Below, one piece after another: positions 1 through 9,478 of a stretch of 64,000 nt of DNA. Source of the DNA: Enterococcus faecium (lineage in GTDB: Bacteria; Bacillota; Bacilli; Lactobacillales; Enterococcaceae). Below the pieces are notes generated by a model, which saw only the letters and a program-made list of their open reading frames with translations, was not told the origin of the DNA and did no database searches. The position numbers and the translations under genes were made by a program. The DNA lies in the NCBI RefSeq assembly GCF_029023785.1, contig NZ_CP118955.1, forward strand, positions 432,501-496,500. The letters run 5' to 3'. Each line of letters begins with the position of its first letter. Within the stretch, counting starts at the first letter, position 1.

Positions 1-394
1 CTTCTAGTGTATGGCTGGCAGCCCAGCCACATTGTGTTTCATTGCTTGCAGGTACTTCAGTAGCTTCAAGAACATCTTTCATTGTTGCTTCAAGAACATC
101 TAAAATGTCTTCGTAGCTTTCATGATTCAATACAGTCAAGTAAAAGCCTGTTTGGCATCCCATTGGAGACCAGTCTACGATGTAATCTGCGTGATTGCGG
201 ATTAGTTCGGCAGTCAAGTGCTCAAGTGAATGTAGACTTGGCATGTCCATGTGTTCTTTATTTGGTTGTTTAAAGCGGACGTCGTATTTAATGATGACAT
301 CGCCATGCGCACCCGTTTTTCGATCAGCTACACGTACATAAGGTGCTTTGACTTTTGTATGGTCAAGATTAAAACTTTCGACATTCATTCTCAT
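1..394 (-). CDS. luxS: S-ribosylhomocysteine lyase LuxS (3' end cut by window)
   Basis: LuxS cleaves S-ribosylhomocysteine to homocysteine and the AI-2 precursor DPD in the activated methyl cycle. The reverse strand reads [15 protein letters not shown] and continues through the [14 protein letters not shown] metal-binding motif (HxxEH) and the [11 protein letters not shown] region with the third metal ligand Cys. About 131 of the usual ~155 residues are present; the C-terminus lies beyond position 1. The start at 394 has an AGGAG 8 nt upstream. Homocysteine made here is the substrate of the neighbouring mccA/mccB pair on the same strand, but a separate promoter-like extended -10 lies in the 170-base gap, so co-transcription is uncertain. 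Confidence 0.95.
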   Translation of the reverse strand, partial: MRMNVESFNLDHTKVKAPYVRVADRKTGAHGDVIIKYDVRFKQPNKEHMDMPSLHSLEHLTAELIRNHADYIVDWSPMGCQTGFYLTVLNHESYEDILDVLEATMKDVLEATEVPASNETQCGWAASHTLE

Positions 395-434
395 TTGTAA
401 GACTCCTATCTGTTTGTTCATTCGTTTTGATGCT

Positions 435-490
435 TTTCACTAAAGAATTATTTAGTGAAATTTACAAAAACGTCTTTCTACTTGATTCTA
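435..490 (-). promoter_or_regulatory. luxS leader: extended -10 and hairpin
   Basis: On the minus strand an extended -10 (TGT followed by TAGAAT, 485-490) lies about 90 nt upstream of luxS. A perfect 10-bp inverted repeat (TTTCACTAAA / TTTAGTGAAA, 435-460, 6-nt loop) would fold in the 5' UTR. No U-run follows, so it is not an intrinsic terminator. No good -35 was found. The rest of 395-564 shows nothing else. Confidence 0.45.
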
Positions 491-564
491 ACACTTATCG
501 TTTCCAAGGTGTAGCAATCTGAAATATTTTTTAGATTTTTCTGCTAAGTCGTTTATTGGGACTT

Positions 565-1722
<1,158 letters not shown>

Positions 1723-2640
1723 CTATAAGTAAATGTTTTTTGATAAATAGCGGTCTGCTGCGTCTGGAAAAATCGTAACGACACGATGACCAGGTGGTAA
1801 ACGACGAATTTCTCTTAATGCTGCTGCAAAAGCCGCACCACTCGAACTTCCAACTAATAGTCCTTGTTCTCGTGCTAACTGCCTAGTATAGTTAAACCCT
1901 TCTACATCAGAGATTGTCTCGATCTGATTGATTGAAAGGGGAGAAAGAAACGGCGGAATGAATTCTACACCGATACCCTCAATTTCGTGAGGGGCTGGAT
2001 CACCACCATTTAACACAGAGCCCTCTGGTTCTACACCGATTATTCGAATGTCGGGATATTTTTCTTTCAAAAAGGTAGAAGTTCCAGCAAAGGTTCCACC
2101 ACTCCCAATTCCTGCTACAAAACTATGGATATTTTCTTTGATTTCATGAAAGATTTCTGGCCCTAACGTATGATAGTAAGCAGCAGGATTATCTTTATTT
2201 TCAAATTGAAGAGGCAGATAGCTGTTTGATATCTCCTCTGCAAGTTTTTTACTTTTGCTGATGGCACCGATGATTCCTTGCTCACTAGGAGAATGGATGA
2301 TCTTTGCTCCCAATGCTTTCATCAATTGTTGTTTTTCTAAGCTAAACTTCTCTGGAACAACAAAAACCGTTCTTAATTTGTATGTGAGTGCGGCCAGAGC
2401 GATCCCAATTCCTGTATTTCCGGCAGTTGGTTCGATGATCGTCGTTTTTTCATTGATTTTTCCTTGGGCAAATCCTTCTTTGATCAAATAACTGCCCAAT
2501 CTATCTTTGATACTTCCTCCAGGATTTAAATATTCTAGTTTTGCATAAATAGCAGAACCTTTAGGCATAGAATAGTGCTGATTGTCAAAGCGATAAAGCG
2601 GTGTGGAACCAATAGCTTCTGTAATTGTCGAGATAATCAT
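1723..2640 (-). CDS. mccA: Cystathionine beta-synthase / cysteine synthase family protein (MccA)
   Basis: A 305-residue fold-type II PLP enzyme of the CysK/CBS family. Seen: EYLNPGGSIKDRL with the PLP lysine, PTAGNTGIG (substrate loop), GIGSGGTFAGT (phosphate loop) and VGSSSGAAF. There is no heme domain or C-terminal CBS pair, so it resembles the short O-acetylserine-dependent bacterial enzymes (Bacillus YrhA/MccA) that condense an activated serine with homocysteine. First gene of the mccA-mccB operon; AGGAGG lies 5 nt before ATG 2640. Transcription must pass an intrinsic terminator (2670-2697) just upstream. A plain O-acetylserine thiol-lyase is the alternative. Confidence 0.88.
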   Translation of the reverse strand: MIISTITEAIGSTPLYRFDNQHYSMPKGSAIYAKLEYLNPGGSIKDRLGSYLIKEGFAQGKINEKTTIIEPTAGNTGIGIALAALTYKLRTVFVVPEKFSLEKQQLMKALGAKIIHSPSEQGIIGAISKSKKLAEEISNSYLPLQFENKDNPAAYYHTLGPEIFHEIKENIHSFVAGIGSGGTFAGTSTFLKEKYPDIRIIGVEPEGSVLNGGDPAPHEIEGIGVEFIPPFLSPLSINQIETISDVEGFNYTRQLAREQGLLVGSSSGAAFAAALREIRRLPPGHRVVTIFPDAADRYLSKNIYL

Positions 2641-2669
2641 GTGGGCCTCCTAAAAAAAGATAATAAAAA

Positions 2670-2697
2670 AAGGAGCTGACTATTAAATCAGCTCCTT
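2670..2697 (-). terminator. Leader (attenuator) terminator upstream of mccA
   Basis: On the minus strand AAGGAGCTGA and TCAGCTCCTT form a perfect 10-bp stem with an 8-nt loop, followed by a T-run. It sits 30 nt before the mccA start and about 55 nt after the stop of the Cys-rich leader peptide, so it is placed to end transcription before the structural genes. The GCTGA of its 5' arm is complementary to TCAGC early in the leader peptide, a possible but weak antiterminator pairing. Confidence 0.85.
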
Positions 2698-2752
2698 GAA
2701 AGACATAGAGAAAAATTGAGTAGATAAAAAGATAAGTTACCTGGTACTCATT

Positions 2753-2848
2753 CTATGAAGGGCAATTAATAGACATGACAAATAGTATGCTGCTTTTATG
2801 CACCATACAACAGCAACGATTCAATTGTTTTTGGTTGCTGACTGTCAT
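2753..2848 (-). CDS. Cys-codon leader peptide of the mccA-mccB operon
   Basis: A 31-codon reading frame starting ATG 2848, with a strong GGAGGG 6 nt upstream, ending TAG at 2753-2755. Residues 11-15 read R-C-C-C-M, with a further Cys at position 29: four Cys and three Met in 31 codons, against about 1% Cys expected. It lies just after a consensus promoter and before an intrinsic terminator ahead of cysteine-forming genes. By analogy with amino-acid leader peptides (his, trp, and the Cys-rich leaders described in actinobacteria), stalling at the Cys run when Cys-tRNA is scarce would alter leader folding. The frame and signals are seen; the mechanism is inferred. Confidence 0.75.
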   Translation of the reverse strand: MTVSNQKQLNRCCCMVHKSSILFVMSINCPS

Positions 2849-2877
2849 GTGTATCCCTCCAAGTAAAATTTTTATTA

Positions 2878-2906
2878 ACGATAGCATGAAAAAAAATAAA
2901 AGTCAA
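2878..2906 (-). promoter_or_regulatory. Promoter of the mccA-mccB leader
   Basis: On the minus strand, TTGACT (-35, 2901-2906), a 17-nt spacer and TATCGT (-10, 2878-2883). The predicted start is near 2871, leaving about 20 nt before the leader-peptide start codon. Confidence 0.65.
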
Positions 2907-3015
2907 AGGCTTGAAAGAAAAAAATATTTCGATAGCATCGTTTACCCGTGTTTATTTTTCTGACAAATAGGCATGAGACCTTAAAAGATAGAGAATACTC
3001 TAGTTTTCTGGCCGG

Positions 3016-3044
3016 TTGTCTGATACAATAAAGTTGATTATGAT
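3016..3044 (+). promoter_or_regulatory. Promoter of efp
   Basis: TTGTCT (3016-3021), a 17-nt spacer and TATGAT (3039-3044), about 23 nt before the efp start. Confidence 0.6.
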
Positions 3045-3067
3045 AAAGAAAAGAAGGAGCAAAAATA

Positions 3068-3631
3068 ATGATCTCAGCAAGTGATTTAAGAGCCGGTATG
3101 ACTTTCGTACAAGACGGCAAACTGATTAAAGTTCTGGATGCAAGCCACCATAAACCTGGTAAAGGAAATACAGTTATGCGTATGAAACTGAAAGATGTCC
3201 GTTCAGGTGCAACATACGACACAACGTTCAGACCAGAAGAAAAATTTGAAAAAGCACATATCGACACAAAACCTGTACAATATTTGTACACGATGGATGA
3301 TACAGCTTTCTTCATGGATTTGGAAACATATGAGCAATATGAAATTCCTGTAGAAACAGTAGAAGAAGAAATGAAATATATCCTAGAAAACATGGAAGTA
3401 AAAATCCAATTTTTCGGTAGCGAAGTCATCGGCGTTCAATTACCAACAACTGTCGTATTACGTGTTGTGGAAACACAACCTTCCATCAAAGGTGCAACAG
3501 TCACTGGTTCAGGTAAGCCAGCGACAATGGAAACTGGCTTAGTAGTCAATGTTCCTGACTTCATCGAAACAGATGAATTGTTGGAAATCAATACAGCAGA
3601 AGGTTCTTATGTAAAACGTGCGTCAAAATAA
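3068..3631 (+). CDS. efp: Translation elongation factor P
   Basis: EF-P binds between the ribosomal P and E sites and rescues ribosomes stalled at polyproline runs. The 187 residues match the usual ~185, with the N-terminal KOW-like domain ([26 protein letters not shown] with the tip lysine loop) and two OB domains ending [38 protein letters not shown] ribosome site precedes ATG. Monocistronic: own promoter upstream and a strong terminator 40 nt downstream. Confidence 0.98.
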   Translation: MISASDLRAGMTFVQDGKLIKVLDASHHKPGKGNTVMRMKLKDVRSGATYDTTFRPEEKFEKAHIDTKPVQYLYTMDDTAFFMDLETYEQYEIPVETVEEEMKYILENMEVKIQFFGSEVIGVQLPTTVVLRVVETQPSIKGATVTGSGKPATMETGLVVNVPDFIETDELLEINTAEGSYVKRASK

Positions 3632-3671
3632 TTCGCTAACGGATTGATAAGAATTTGAAAACAGAGCTTGA

Positions 3672-3717
3672 CCTCTTGAAAGGCAGATCATCGGATCTGC
3701 CTTTCAAGAGGTTTTTT
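3672..3717 (+). terminator. efp intrinsic terminator
   Basis: An 18-bp perfect stem (3672-3689 with 3694-3711), an ATCG tetraloop, then six T. A strong rho-independent terminator. Confidence 0.95.
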
Positions 3718-3731
3718 GTGGAATCAGCAAA

Positions 3732-3902
3732 TTGAAAAATAAAAAAGTATTTGATTTTATTTATATTTTGAAAGATGAATGGCAAAAGCTAGAGAAAGAA
3801 GAAACTGCACTTATTTATGAAGAAATTGAAATGATTCATAAAATTGAAAATATCCGAACTATTCCGAACTATATTGAAGCGAAAATATTTTTTCATCACT
3901 AA
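3732..3902 (+). pseudogene. Short reading frame or gene remnant, unrecognised
   Basis: A 56-codon frame from TTG 3732 to TAA 3902 encoding a charged, helical-looking peptide rich in Lys/Glu and Ile (for example EKEETALIYEEIEMIHKIE). There is no ribosome binding site and no ATG. I do not recognise it. The coding-like composition suggests a decayed fragment between efp and the lysine operon. Confidence 0.3.
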
Positions 3903-3958
3903 ATAGTGTTGAATTTATGTTTTTATGTATAAATAGCTTCTAATAGTTCGGGTATTTT
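3847..3958. repeat. Large imperfect palindrome with internal hairpin
   Basis: AAAATATCCGAACTATT (3847-3863) pairs over 17 bp, with one G-T wobble, with 3942-3958. The 78-nt interval contains a second hairpin, CACTA-AA-TAGTG (3897-3908), and a tandem copy of TCCGAACTAT. The right arm is followed by GTTTTTAT, so the transcript end could act as a terminator. It overlaps the decayed frame at 3732-3902. Confidence 0.45.
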
Positions 3959-4010
3959 GTTTTTATAACCATTTTTATTCTTATTTTTAAAAAAATATTT
4001 CGAAATATAC

Positions 4011-4039
4011 TAGACAATTCAGAAAATTTTGTTTAATAT
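4011..4039 (+). promoter_or_regulatory. Promoter of the lysine operon
   Basis: TAGACA (4011-4016), a 17-nt spacer and TAATAT (4034-4039). The implied leader is only about 70 nt, too short for a lysine (L-box) riboswitch. Confidence 0.65.
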
Positions 4040-4040
4040 T

Positions 4041-4085
4041 ATTCCAATAAAATTCAAATCTTTATCAAATGAAATTCCAATAAAA
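4041..4085 (+). promoter_or_regulatory. Direct repeats, possible operator of the lysine operon
   Basis: ATTCCAATAAAA occurs exactly at 4041-4052 and 4074-4085. The copies are 33 bp apart (about three helical turns), directly downstream of the -10 and upstream of the lysA ribosome site. Position and phasing suggest a binding site for a repressor, or an RNA element. No known consensus was matched. Confidence 0.4.
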
Positions 4086-4116
4086 ACGGAAAAAAAGTGA
4101 AAAGAGGAATGAAAAA

Positions 4117-5376
4117 ATGACAGAATTGATAATTGGCGGAGTCACAGCAAGCACATTGGCAGAAAAGTATAAGACACCTCTGTATGTGTATGATGAAGAA
4201 AAGATGAGACAAACGATGCTGTCATTCAAGCGAGGCTTTGTATCGAAACGTTTTGATACAAAAGTGCTTTACGCCTCTAAAGCATTCCAAACGATTGAGA
4301 TGCTGCATTTAGTTCGTGAATATGGATTCGGGCTAGATGTTGTCAGTGGTGGGGAAATCTATACCGCTTTGCAAGCTGATTTTCCTAGAGATACTATCTA
4401 CTTCCATGGTAACAACAAGACGCCAGAGGAACTGATCTATGCACTTGAAAATGATTTGTTGCATATTGTTGCCGATAATTTGATGGAAGTTGAATTATTA
4501 GCAGAATTAAGCCAACGCTATTTAAAAAAAATCTGTATCATGCTTCGGTTGAATGTCGGAGTAGAAGCACATACTCATGAATATATCGTCACTGCGCATA
4601 TTGATTCAAAATTCGGCATGAGCTATGAAAGTAAAGAGTGCCAACAAGCCCTTCAGTTGATAAAAGAAAGCAGCTATCTAGAGTTAGAAGGATTTCATGC
4701 TCATATCGGGTCACAAATTTTTGATGTTACTGCTTGGTTAGCTGAAATCGACAAATTGACGAATTACTTAACCGATTTTGACCAACCTCTTTCCTTGAAT
4801 CTTGGCGGAGGGTTTGGGATTCGTTATACACAAAATGATCAGCCGATCCCAGTCGAAGAGGCACTAAAAAAACTGATTGAATATACGGAAGAAGCTTTGG
4901 AAAAACGAAAACTGACCATTCGTCAATTACTGATCGAACCGGGTAGAAGTATTGTTGGAGAAGCTGGTACAACACTATACACGATTGGTTTCATCAAAAA
5001 GACACCACATAAAAAATATTACTTTGTAGATGGCGGGATGACAGATAATATCCGTCCAGCTCTGTATCAGGCAGAATACGATTGTGATTTAGCAGCAAAA
5101 CTGTCGGAAGAAAAAACAGAGAAAGTGACGATTGCAGGAAAAATGTGTGAATCAGGCGATGTGGTAATTAAAGAAGCTTATTTGCCGAAAGCAGAATCGG
5201 GTGATCTTTTAGCTGTTTATTCCACGGGAGCTTATGGATACTCGATGAGCAGCAACTACAATCGAGCGACACGACCAGCAGTTGTTTTTGTCAATAATGG
5301 CCAATCAAGACTGATTGTTCGCAGACAAGCATTTTCTGATCTACTAAGGGGGGAAGTTTCCTATGATCCTTCATAA
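4117..5376 (+). CDS. lysA: Diaminopimelate decarboxylase
   Basis: LysA decarboxylates meso-diaminopimelate to L-lysine, the last pathway step. The 419-residue fold-type III PLP enzyme shows the PLP lysine in LYASKAF (Lys55), HIGSQIFD, the Gly-rich LNLGGGFG phosphate loop, EPGRSIVG and the CESGDV active-site Cys. First gene of the operon. Its 3' end overlaps dapF by 14 nt, so translation is probably coupled. Enterococcal peptidoglycan uses lysine rather than DAP in its stem peptide (established knowledge), so this step also feeds the cell wall. Confidence 0.97.
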   Translation: MTELIIGGVTASTLAEKYKTPLYVYDEEKMRQTMLSFKRGFVSKRFDTKVLYASKAFQTIEMLHLVREYGFGLDVVSGGEIYTALQADFPRDTIYFHGNNKTPEELIYALENDLLHIVADNLMEVELLAELSQRYLKKICIMLRLNVGVEAHTHEYIVTAHIDSKFGMSYESKECQQALQLIKESSYLELEGFHAHIGSQIFDVTAWLAEIDKLTNYLTDFDQPLSLNLGGGFGIRYTQNDQPIPVEEALKKLIEYTEEALEKRKLTIRQLLIEPGRSIVGEAGTTLYTIGFIKKTPHKKYYFVDGGMTDNIRPALYQAEYDCDLAAKLSEEKTEKVTIAGKMCESGDVVIKEAYLPKAESGDLLAVYSTGAYGYSMSSNYNRATRPAVVFVNNGQSRLIVRRQAFSDLLRGEVSYDPS

Positions 5377-6163
5377 ATATAATGGCTGCGGAAATGATTT
5401 TATCTTATTAGATTACGCAGAAGACACAGATTATAGTCAATTAGCCGCTTCTTTATGCACAAAAGAAAAATATGATACAGACGGATTGATCGCCGTAAAA
5501 ATCGATCCGTTGGAAATGATCTATTACAACAAAGATGGCAGCCGCGCGCCGATGTGCGGAAATGGCATTCGCTGTTTTGCTCGATACGTAAATGATCAGA
5601 ACATGATGAATGAACAGGAATTCAACGTAGAGACATTAGCAGGCACAAGAAAAATTACGGTGTTGGATCCCTCACCTTTTTATTGCAGCGTAGATATGGG
5701 AGTGCCAGATGATTCTCCGGAAAAAATCAAAGCTAATCAAACTTATCCAATAAAAAACCAGGAAATAGAGATCAATGGTGAAAAAGTAACGATCACTAGT
5801 TTATTTTTAGGAACGATTCATACCGTTGTTTTTGTTGAAAATGCGCGTGAGGAAGTCTGGAGAAAAAGAGGTGAACTGATCTGTCATCATCCTTTGTTCA
5901 AAGAAAAAACCAATGTCAACTTTGTAGAAGTAGTCAATGAACAAGAATTGATCGTCCGTACCTATGAAAGAGGAGTAGGTTGGACACTTGCTTGCGGTAC
6001 AGGTTGCTGTGCCTCTTATGTGGTTGCTAAGGAAACTGGGAAAATTTCAGCAGATCAGGTAGTTGTTCACTTGGAACAAGGAGACTTGATGATCTCTGGT
6101 GAGGATGCGATACAAATGGCTGGCCCAGCAGTTCATGAATGGACAAGAATATTGGAGGAATGA
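5363..6163 (+). CDS. dapF: Diaminopimelate epimerase
   Basis: DapF interconverts LL- and meso-diaminopimelate by a cofactor-free two-base mechanism. Both catalytic cysteines are visible: Cys65 in MCGNGIRCF and Cys211 in ACGTGCCAS. Length is 266 residues, usual for the family. The start ATG lies inside lysA behind an AAGGGGGGAA ribosome site. The stop overlaps the region of the dapA ribosome site, so translation along the operon appears coupled. Confidence 0.97.
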   Translation: MILHKYNGCGNDFILLDYAEDTDYSQLAASLCTKEKYDTDGLIAVKIDPLEMIYYNKDGSRAPMCGNGIRCFARYVNDQNMMNEQEFNVETLAGTRKITVLDPSPFYCSVDMGVPDDSPEKIKANQTYPIKNQEIEINGEKVTITSLFLGTIHTVVFVENAREEVWRKRGELICHHPLFKEKTNVNFVEVVNEQELIVRTYERGVGWTLACGTGCCASYVVAKETGKISADQVVVHLEQGDLMISGEDAIQMAGPAVHEWTRILEE

Positions 6164-6165
6164 AG

Positions 6166-7047
6166 ATGATAAAAGGTTCGATCGTGGCGCTGATCACGCC
6201 GATGAATGAAGAGGGATCAGTAGATTATGCTGGTTTGGAAAAATTGATCCAATTCCATTTAGATGAACAAACAGATGGATTATTAGTTTTAGGTACAACA
6301 GGAGAATCTTCTACGCTCACACAATCTGAGGAGGAGCAGATCCTTCAACTGACAGTAAAGAAAGTGGCTGGCCGTGTGCCGGTGATTGCAGGAGCTGGAA
6401 CGAATAATACGAAAGAAACGATTGAAAAAGCGAAGCATTTTGCTTCTTTGGGGGCAGACGCACTTTTGGTCATCACCCCTTACTACAACAAAACAAGTGA
6501 TGCAGGACTAGCTGCTCATTTTACAGCAATTGCAGAAGCCTCACCGATTCCGCTTATTTTGTATAATGTTCCTTCTAGAACAGGCATGTCGATTCCAATC
6601 CATGTATTAGTAAATTTAGCAGAACATCCTAATATCATTGGTTTGAAAGAAGCCTCAGGAGATATGGCTTATGTGATGGATGCCGCTCGGTTGATTGGAG
6701 AAGAATTCTTCCTTTACAGTGGAAATGATGATTTGATCCTACCAGTAATGAGTGTAGGAGGAAGCGGTGTAATAAGTGTATGGGCGAATATCCAACCTAA
6801 AATAGTCCATGAATTAGTAAAAGATACGCAGGACGGAAGATGGCAGCAAGCAAAAGAAAAGCAATTAAATGCACTTGAACTGATCCATGCCTTGTTCAGT
6901 GAGACCAATCCTATTCCTGTCAAAGCAGCCATGTCATTATTAGACTTACCTTCCGGACCTCTACGCCTGCCTTTAGTTTCTCTTTCAAAAGAGAAAAAGA
7001 AACAATTAGCTCAGCTTTTGTTAAAAGAAAGGACGGTTGAAAAATGA
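6166..7047 (+). CDS. dapA: 4-hydroxy-tetrahydrodipicolinate synthase
   Basis: DapA condenses pyruvate with aspartate semialdehyde. Class I aldolase-type TIM barrel: LGTTGESSTL near the N-terminus, LYNVPSRTG with the catalytic tyrosine, and IGLKEASGD with the Schiff-base lysine (Lys161). I place the start at ATG 6166 (MIKGSIVALITP, 293 aa), because GGAGG at 6154-6158 is 7 nt away. ATGs at 6139 and 6160 are worse placed. The downstream gene starts 4 nt before its stop. Confidence 0.97.
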   Translation: MIKGSIVALITPMNEEGSVDYAGLEKLIQFHLDEQTDGLLVLGTTGESSTLTQSEEEQILQLTVKKVAGRVPVIAGAGTNNTKETIEKAKHFASLGADALLVITPYYNKTSDAGLAAHFTAIAEASPIPLILYNVPSRTGMSIPIHVLVNLAEHPNIIGLKEASGDMAYVMDAARLIGEEFFLYSGNDDLILPVMSVGGSGVISVWANIQPKIVHELVKDTQDGRWQQAKEKQLNALELIHALFSETNPIPVKAAMSLLDLPSGPLRLPLVSLSKEKKKQLAQLLLKERTVEK

Positions 7048-7760
7048 AAATCGGACTGATTGGCAGTGGACAGATGGGAAATAGAGTCGAAGAAGTTGCA
7101 CAAGAAAGAGGAGATACGGTCCTTCTTTTACGGACGGCACCTAAAGAAGCAACTACGCTTGCTTTTACGGAACTGCCAGAACTGCTTATTGATTTTTCTC
7201 ATCCAGATAATTTAGAGAAAATCCTTTCGTATAGCTTATCATATCAACTTCCGTTAGTCATTGGCACGACAGGTTATACACAATCACAGTTCCAAGAAAT
7301 AAAAGAACATGCCAAACATGTACCTGTGATGTATAGTGCTAATTTTTCGTTCGGCATCATGGTGATGAATCAACTAATCAAGCAAGCAGCTGCAATGTTG
7401 CAAGGCTGGCAGATCGAACTGATTGAAAAACATCATAGTCGTAAAAAAGATGCACCATCTGGTACTGCAAATATGCTGCTTCAAACAATCCAAGAAGTGC
7501 AAAAGCTGCAGCCCGTATACAACTGGCAAGGGAAAAAAAGAGAAGAAAACCAAATTGGTGTACACAGTATTCGTGCAGGTTCTTTACCTGGTGAACATGA
7601 TGTATTGTTTGCTGCTACTGATGAAATATTTACGATCAAACATGAATCTTTTTCTAATCGAATCTTTGCTGCAGGCGCAGTAGAAGCAGCGGACTGGTTG
7701 AAAGATCAGTCACCAGGTTATTACAAATTAGAAGATTTATTAATGGACAAAGGGGTGTAA
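7044..7760 (+). CDS. dapB: 4-hydroxy-tetrahydrodipicolinate reductase
   Basis: DapB reduces hydroxytetrahydrodipicolinate to tetrahydrodipicolinate with NAD(P)H. The Rossmann GSGQMG motif is at the N-terminus, and [15 protein letters not shown], the family signature with catalytic His and substrate-binding Lys, lies near the middle. At 238 residues it is slightly short but complete. It overlaps dapA by 4 nt (ATGA). Confidence 0.97.
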   Translation: MKIGLIGSGQMGNRVEEVAQERGDTVLLLRTAPKEATTLAFTELPELLIDFSHPDNLEKILSYSLSYQLPLVIGTTGYTQSQFQEIKEHAKHVPVMYSANFSFGIMVMNQLIKQAAAMLQGWQIELIEKHHSRKKDAPSGTANMLLQTIQEVQKLQPVYNWQGKKREENQIGVHSIRAGSLPGEHDVLFAATDEIFTIKHESFSNRIFAAGAVEAADWLKDQSPGYYKLEDLLMDKGV

Positions 7761-7765
7761 AAAAC

Positions 7766-8461
7766 GTGGAAGCTCAAGAAATCATCCGCTACATTCAAAC
7801 GGCATCTAAAAAGACGCCTGTGAAAGTCTATCTGAATGTAACCGAGCCAATCGAATTTAAAGAAAGTAAAGTTTTTGGTGAAGGAAGCAGCTTCGTTGTT
7901 TTTGGTGACTATGAGACGATTGCTCCGGTTTTAGAAGCTGAATCAGAAAAAATCATTGAAATCGAAATCGAAACTGCTGCAAGATACAGCGCAGTTCCTT
8001 TGCTAGATATTAAAAAAATTAATGCTCGTATCGAACCAGGTGCTATTATCAGAGATCAAGTGTCAATCGGCAACAATGCCGTGATCATGATGGGAGCGAT
8101 TATCAATATTGGTGCAGTAATCGGTGAAAACACGATGATTGATATGGGTGCTGTCTTAGGTGGACGAGCGACAGTGGGCAAAAACTGCCATATTGGTGCA
8201 GGAGCTGTCTTAGCAGGTGTGATCGAACCAGCATCGGCCAAACCGGTTATCGTAGAAGACGGCGTACTGGTAGGTGCGAATGCAGTGATTGTTGAAGGTG
8301 TCCATATCGGAAAAGATGCAGTCGTGGCAGCAGGAGCAGTGGTTTTAGAAGATGTGGCAGCAGAAACTGTTGTCGGTGGAATACCTGCACGTGTATTAAA
8401 AATAAGTGATGATCAGACAAAAGAAAATACAGCATTGATTGCTGCGTTACGCGAATTATAG
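7766..8461 (+). CDS. dapH: Tetrahydrodipicolinate N-acetyltransferase
   Basis: DapH (also called DapD) acetylates tetrahydrodipicolinate, committing the pathway to the acetylase branch. The 231-residue protein has an N-terminal alpha/beta part and a left-handed beta-helix built of hexapeptide repeats (for example [20 protein letters not shown], then [15 protein letters not shown]), ending GGIPARVLK. The length and the downstream acetyl-DAP deacetylase gene separate it from the longer succinyltransferases. The start is GTG, 5 nt after dapB, with an AAGGGG ribosome site. Confidence 0.96.
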   Translation: MEAQEIIRYIQTASKKTPVKVYLNVTEPIEFKESKVFGEGSSFVVFGDYETIAPVLEAESEKIIEIEIETAARYSAVPLLDIKKINARIEPGAIIRDQVSIGNNAVIMMGAIINIGAVIGENTMIDMGAVLGGRATVGKNCHIGAGAVLAGVIEPASAKPVIVEDGVLVGANAVIVEGVHIGKDAVVAAGAVVLEDVAAETVVGGIPARVLKISDDQTKENTALIAALREL

Positions 8462-8476
8462 AGGAGATGGAGAAAA

Positions 8477-9478
8477 ATGCGCGAAATAGATACCTGTATT
8501 GTGGGGGCAACCGGATTAGTCGGCCAAACGATGCTCAAAGTGTTAGAAGAATATGATTTTCCAGTAGGACGATTGAAATTATTAGCTTCAAAACGTTCAG
8601 CCGGTAAAGTTTGTGTATTCAAGAAAAAGAAACACACTGTACAGGAATTGACAGAAACTTCATTTGAAGGATATGATTTAGCGCTATTTTCTGCAGGTGC
8701 TTCTGTATCCAAAGAGTTTGCGCCAATCGCACGAAGTCAGGGACTATTTGTCATAGATAATTCCTCAGCATGGCGGGAAGATTCGGATATTCCATTAATC
8801 GTTCCAGAGGTCAATCTGGAAGACTATACATTGAATCGGCTGATTGCAAATCCAAATTGTTCAACCATTCAAGCGGTACTTCCGCTTAAAGCTTTACAAG
8901 AAGCCTTTGGTATCCAGCGAGTCAATTATTCGACCTATCAAGCAGTTTCTGGTTCCGGGCAAAAAGGCATTGAAGATCTTCATCGTACGCAAAATGACGA
9001 GGAACCAGTTTTGTATCCTTATAATATTAGCCAAACGGTGATTCCGGAAATCGATCAGCCTTTGGAAAATGGGTATACAAAAGAAGAACAGAAAATGATA
9101 AATGAGACCCGTAAGATTCTGCATCAGCCTGCTTTGCCAGTATCAGCAACCTGCGTACGTGTGCCAATCGAAAATGGACATGGAGTCTCTGTGGCAGTTC
9201 AACTGCAAAAAGAGTTTACGACGGAAGAAATTAGAGAGTGTCTCAGCCAGTTTCCAGGGATTCAATTAGAAGATGATCTAGCAGCACATAAATATCCGAC
9301 GAGCATTCTTGCTAGAGGAACAGATATGGTTTATGTTGGGAGGATCAGAAAAGACACTTCTTTAGAGAACGGATTGTTGTTCTATACGACTGCCGATAAC
9401 ATACGCAAAGGAGCCGCTGCGAATGCCGTACAGATTGCTGCAGCTTTAATGCAGAAAATAGCGGAGGTGGCAAGATGA
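8477..9478 (+). CDS. asd: Aspartate-semialdehyde dehydrogenase
   Basis: Asd reduces aspartyl phosphate to aspartate semialdehyde with NADPH. Seen: the GATGLVGQT nucleotide motif, SAGASVSKEFAP, IDNSSAWR and the catalytic Cys128 in NPNCSTIQ, plus ENGHGVSV with the His region. 333 residues, complete. It precedes lysC with a 4-nt overlap, so the first two enzymes of the aspartate pathway are made together. Confidence 0.97.
   Translation: MREIDTCIVGATGLVGQTMLKVLEEYDFPVGRLKLLASKRSAGKVCVFKKKKHTVQELTETSFEGYDLALFSAGASVSKEFAPIARSQGLFVIDNSSAWREDSDIPLIVPEVNLEDYTLNRLIANPNCSTIQAVLPLKALQEAFGIQRVNYSTYQAVSGSGQKGIEDLHRTQNDEEPVLYPYNISQTVIPEIDQPLENGYTKEEQKMINETRKILHQPALPVSATCVRVPIENGHGVSVAVQLQKEFTTEEIRECLSQFPGIQLEDDLAAHKYPTSILARGTDMVYVGRIRKDTSLENGLLFYTTADNIRKGAAANAVQIAAALMQKIAEVAR

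Noticed and set aside
435..460. Terminator of mccB
   Set aside because: The 10-bp hairpin lacks a U-run in either direction and lies within the likely luxS leader.
2875..3429. 184-codon frame antisense to efp
   Set aside because: Runs opposite the clear efp gene, has no ribosome site and no protein-like features; a frame shadow.
3902..4116. Lysine (L-box) riboswitch upstream of lysA
   Set aside because: The sequence is very AT-rich, lacks the L-box core, and the promoter at 4011-4039 leaves only about 70 nt of leader, well below the ~170-180 nt required.
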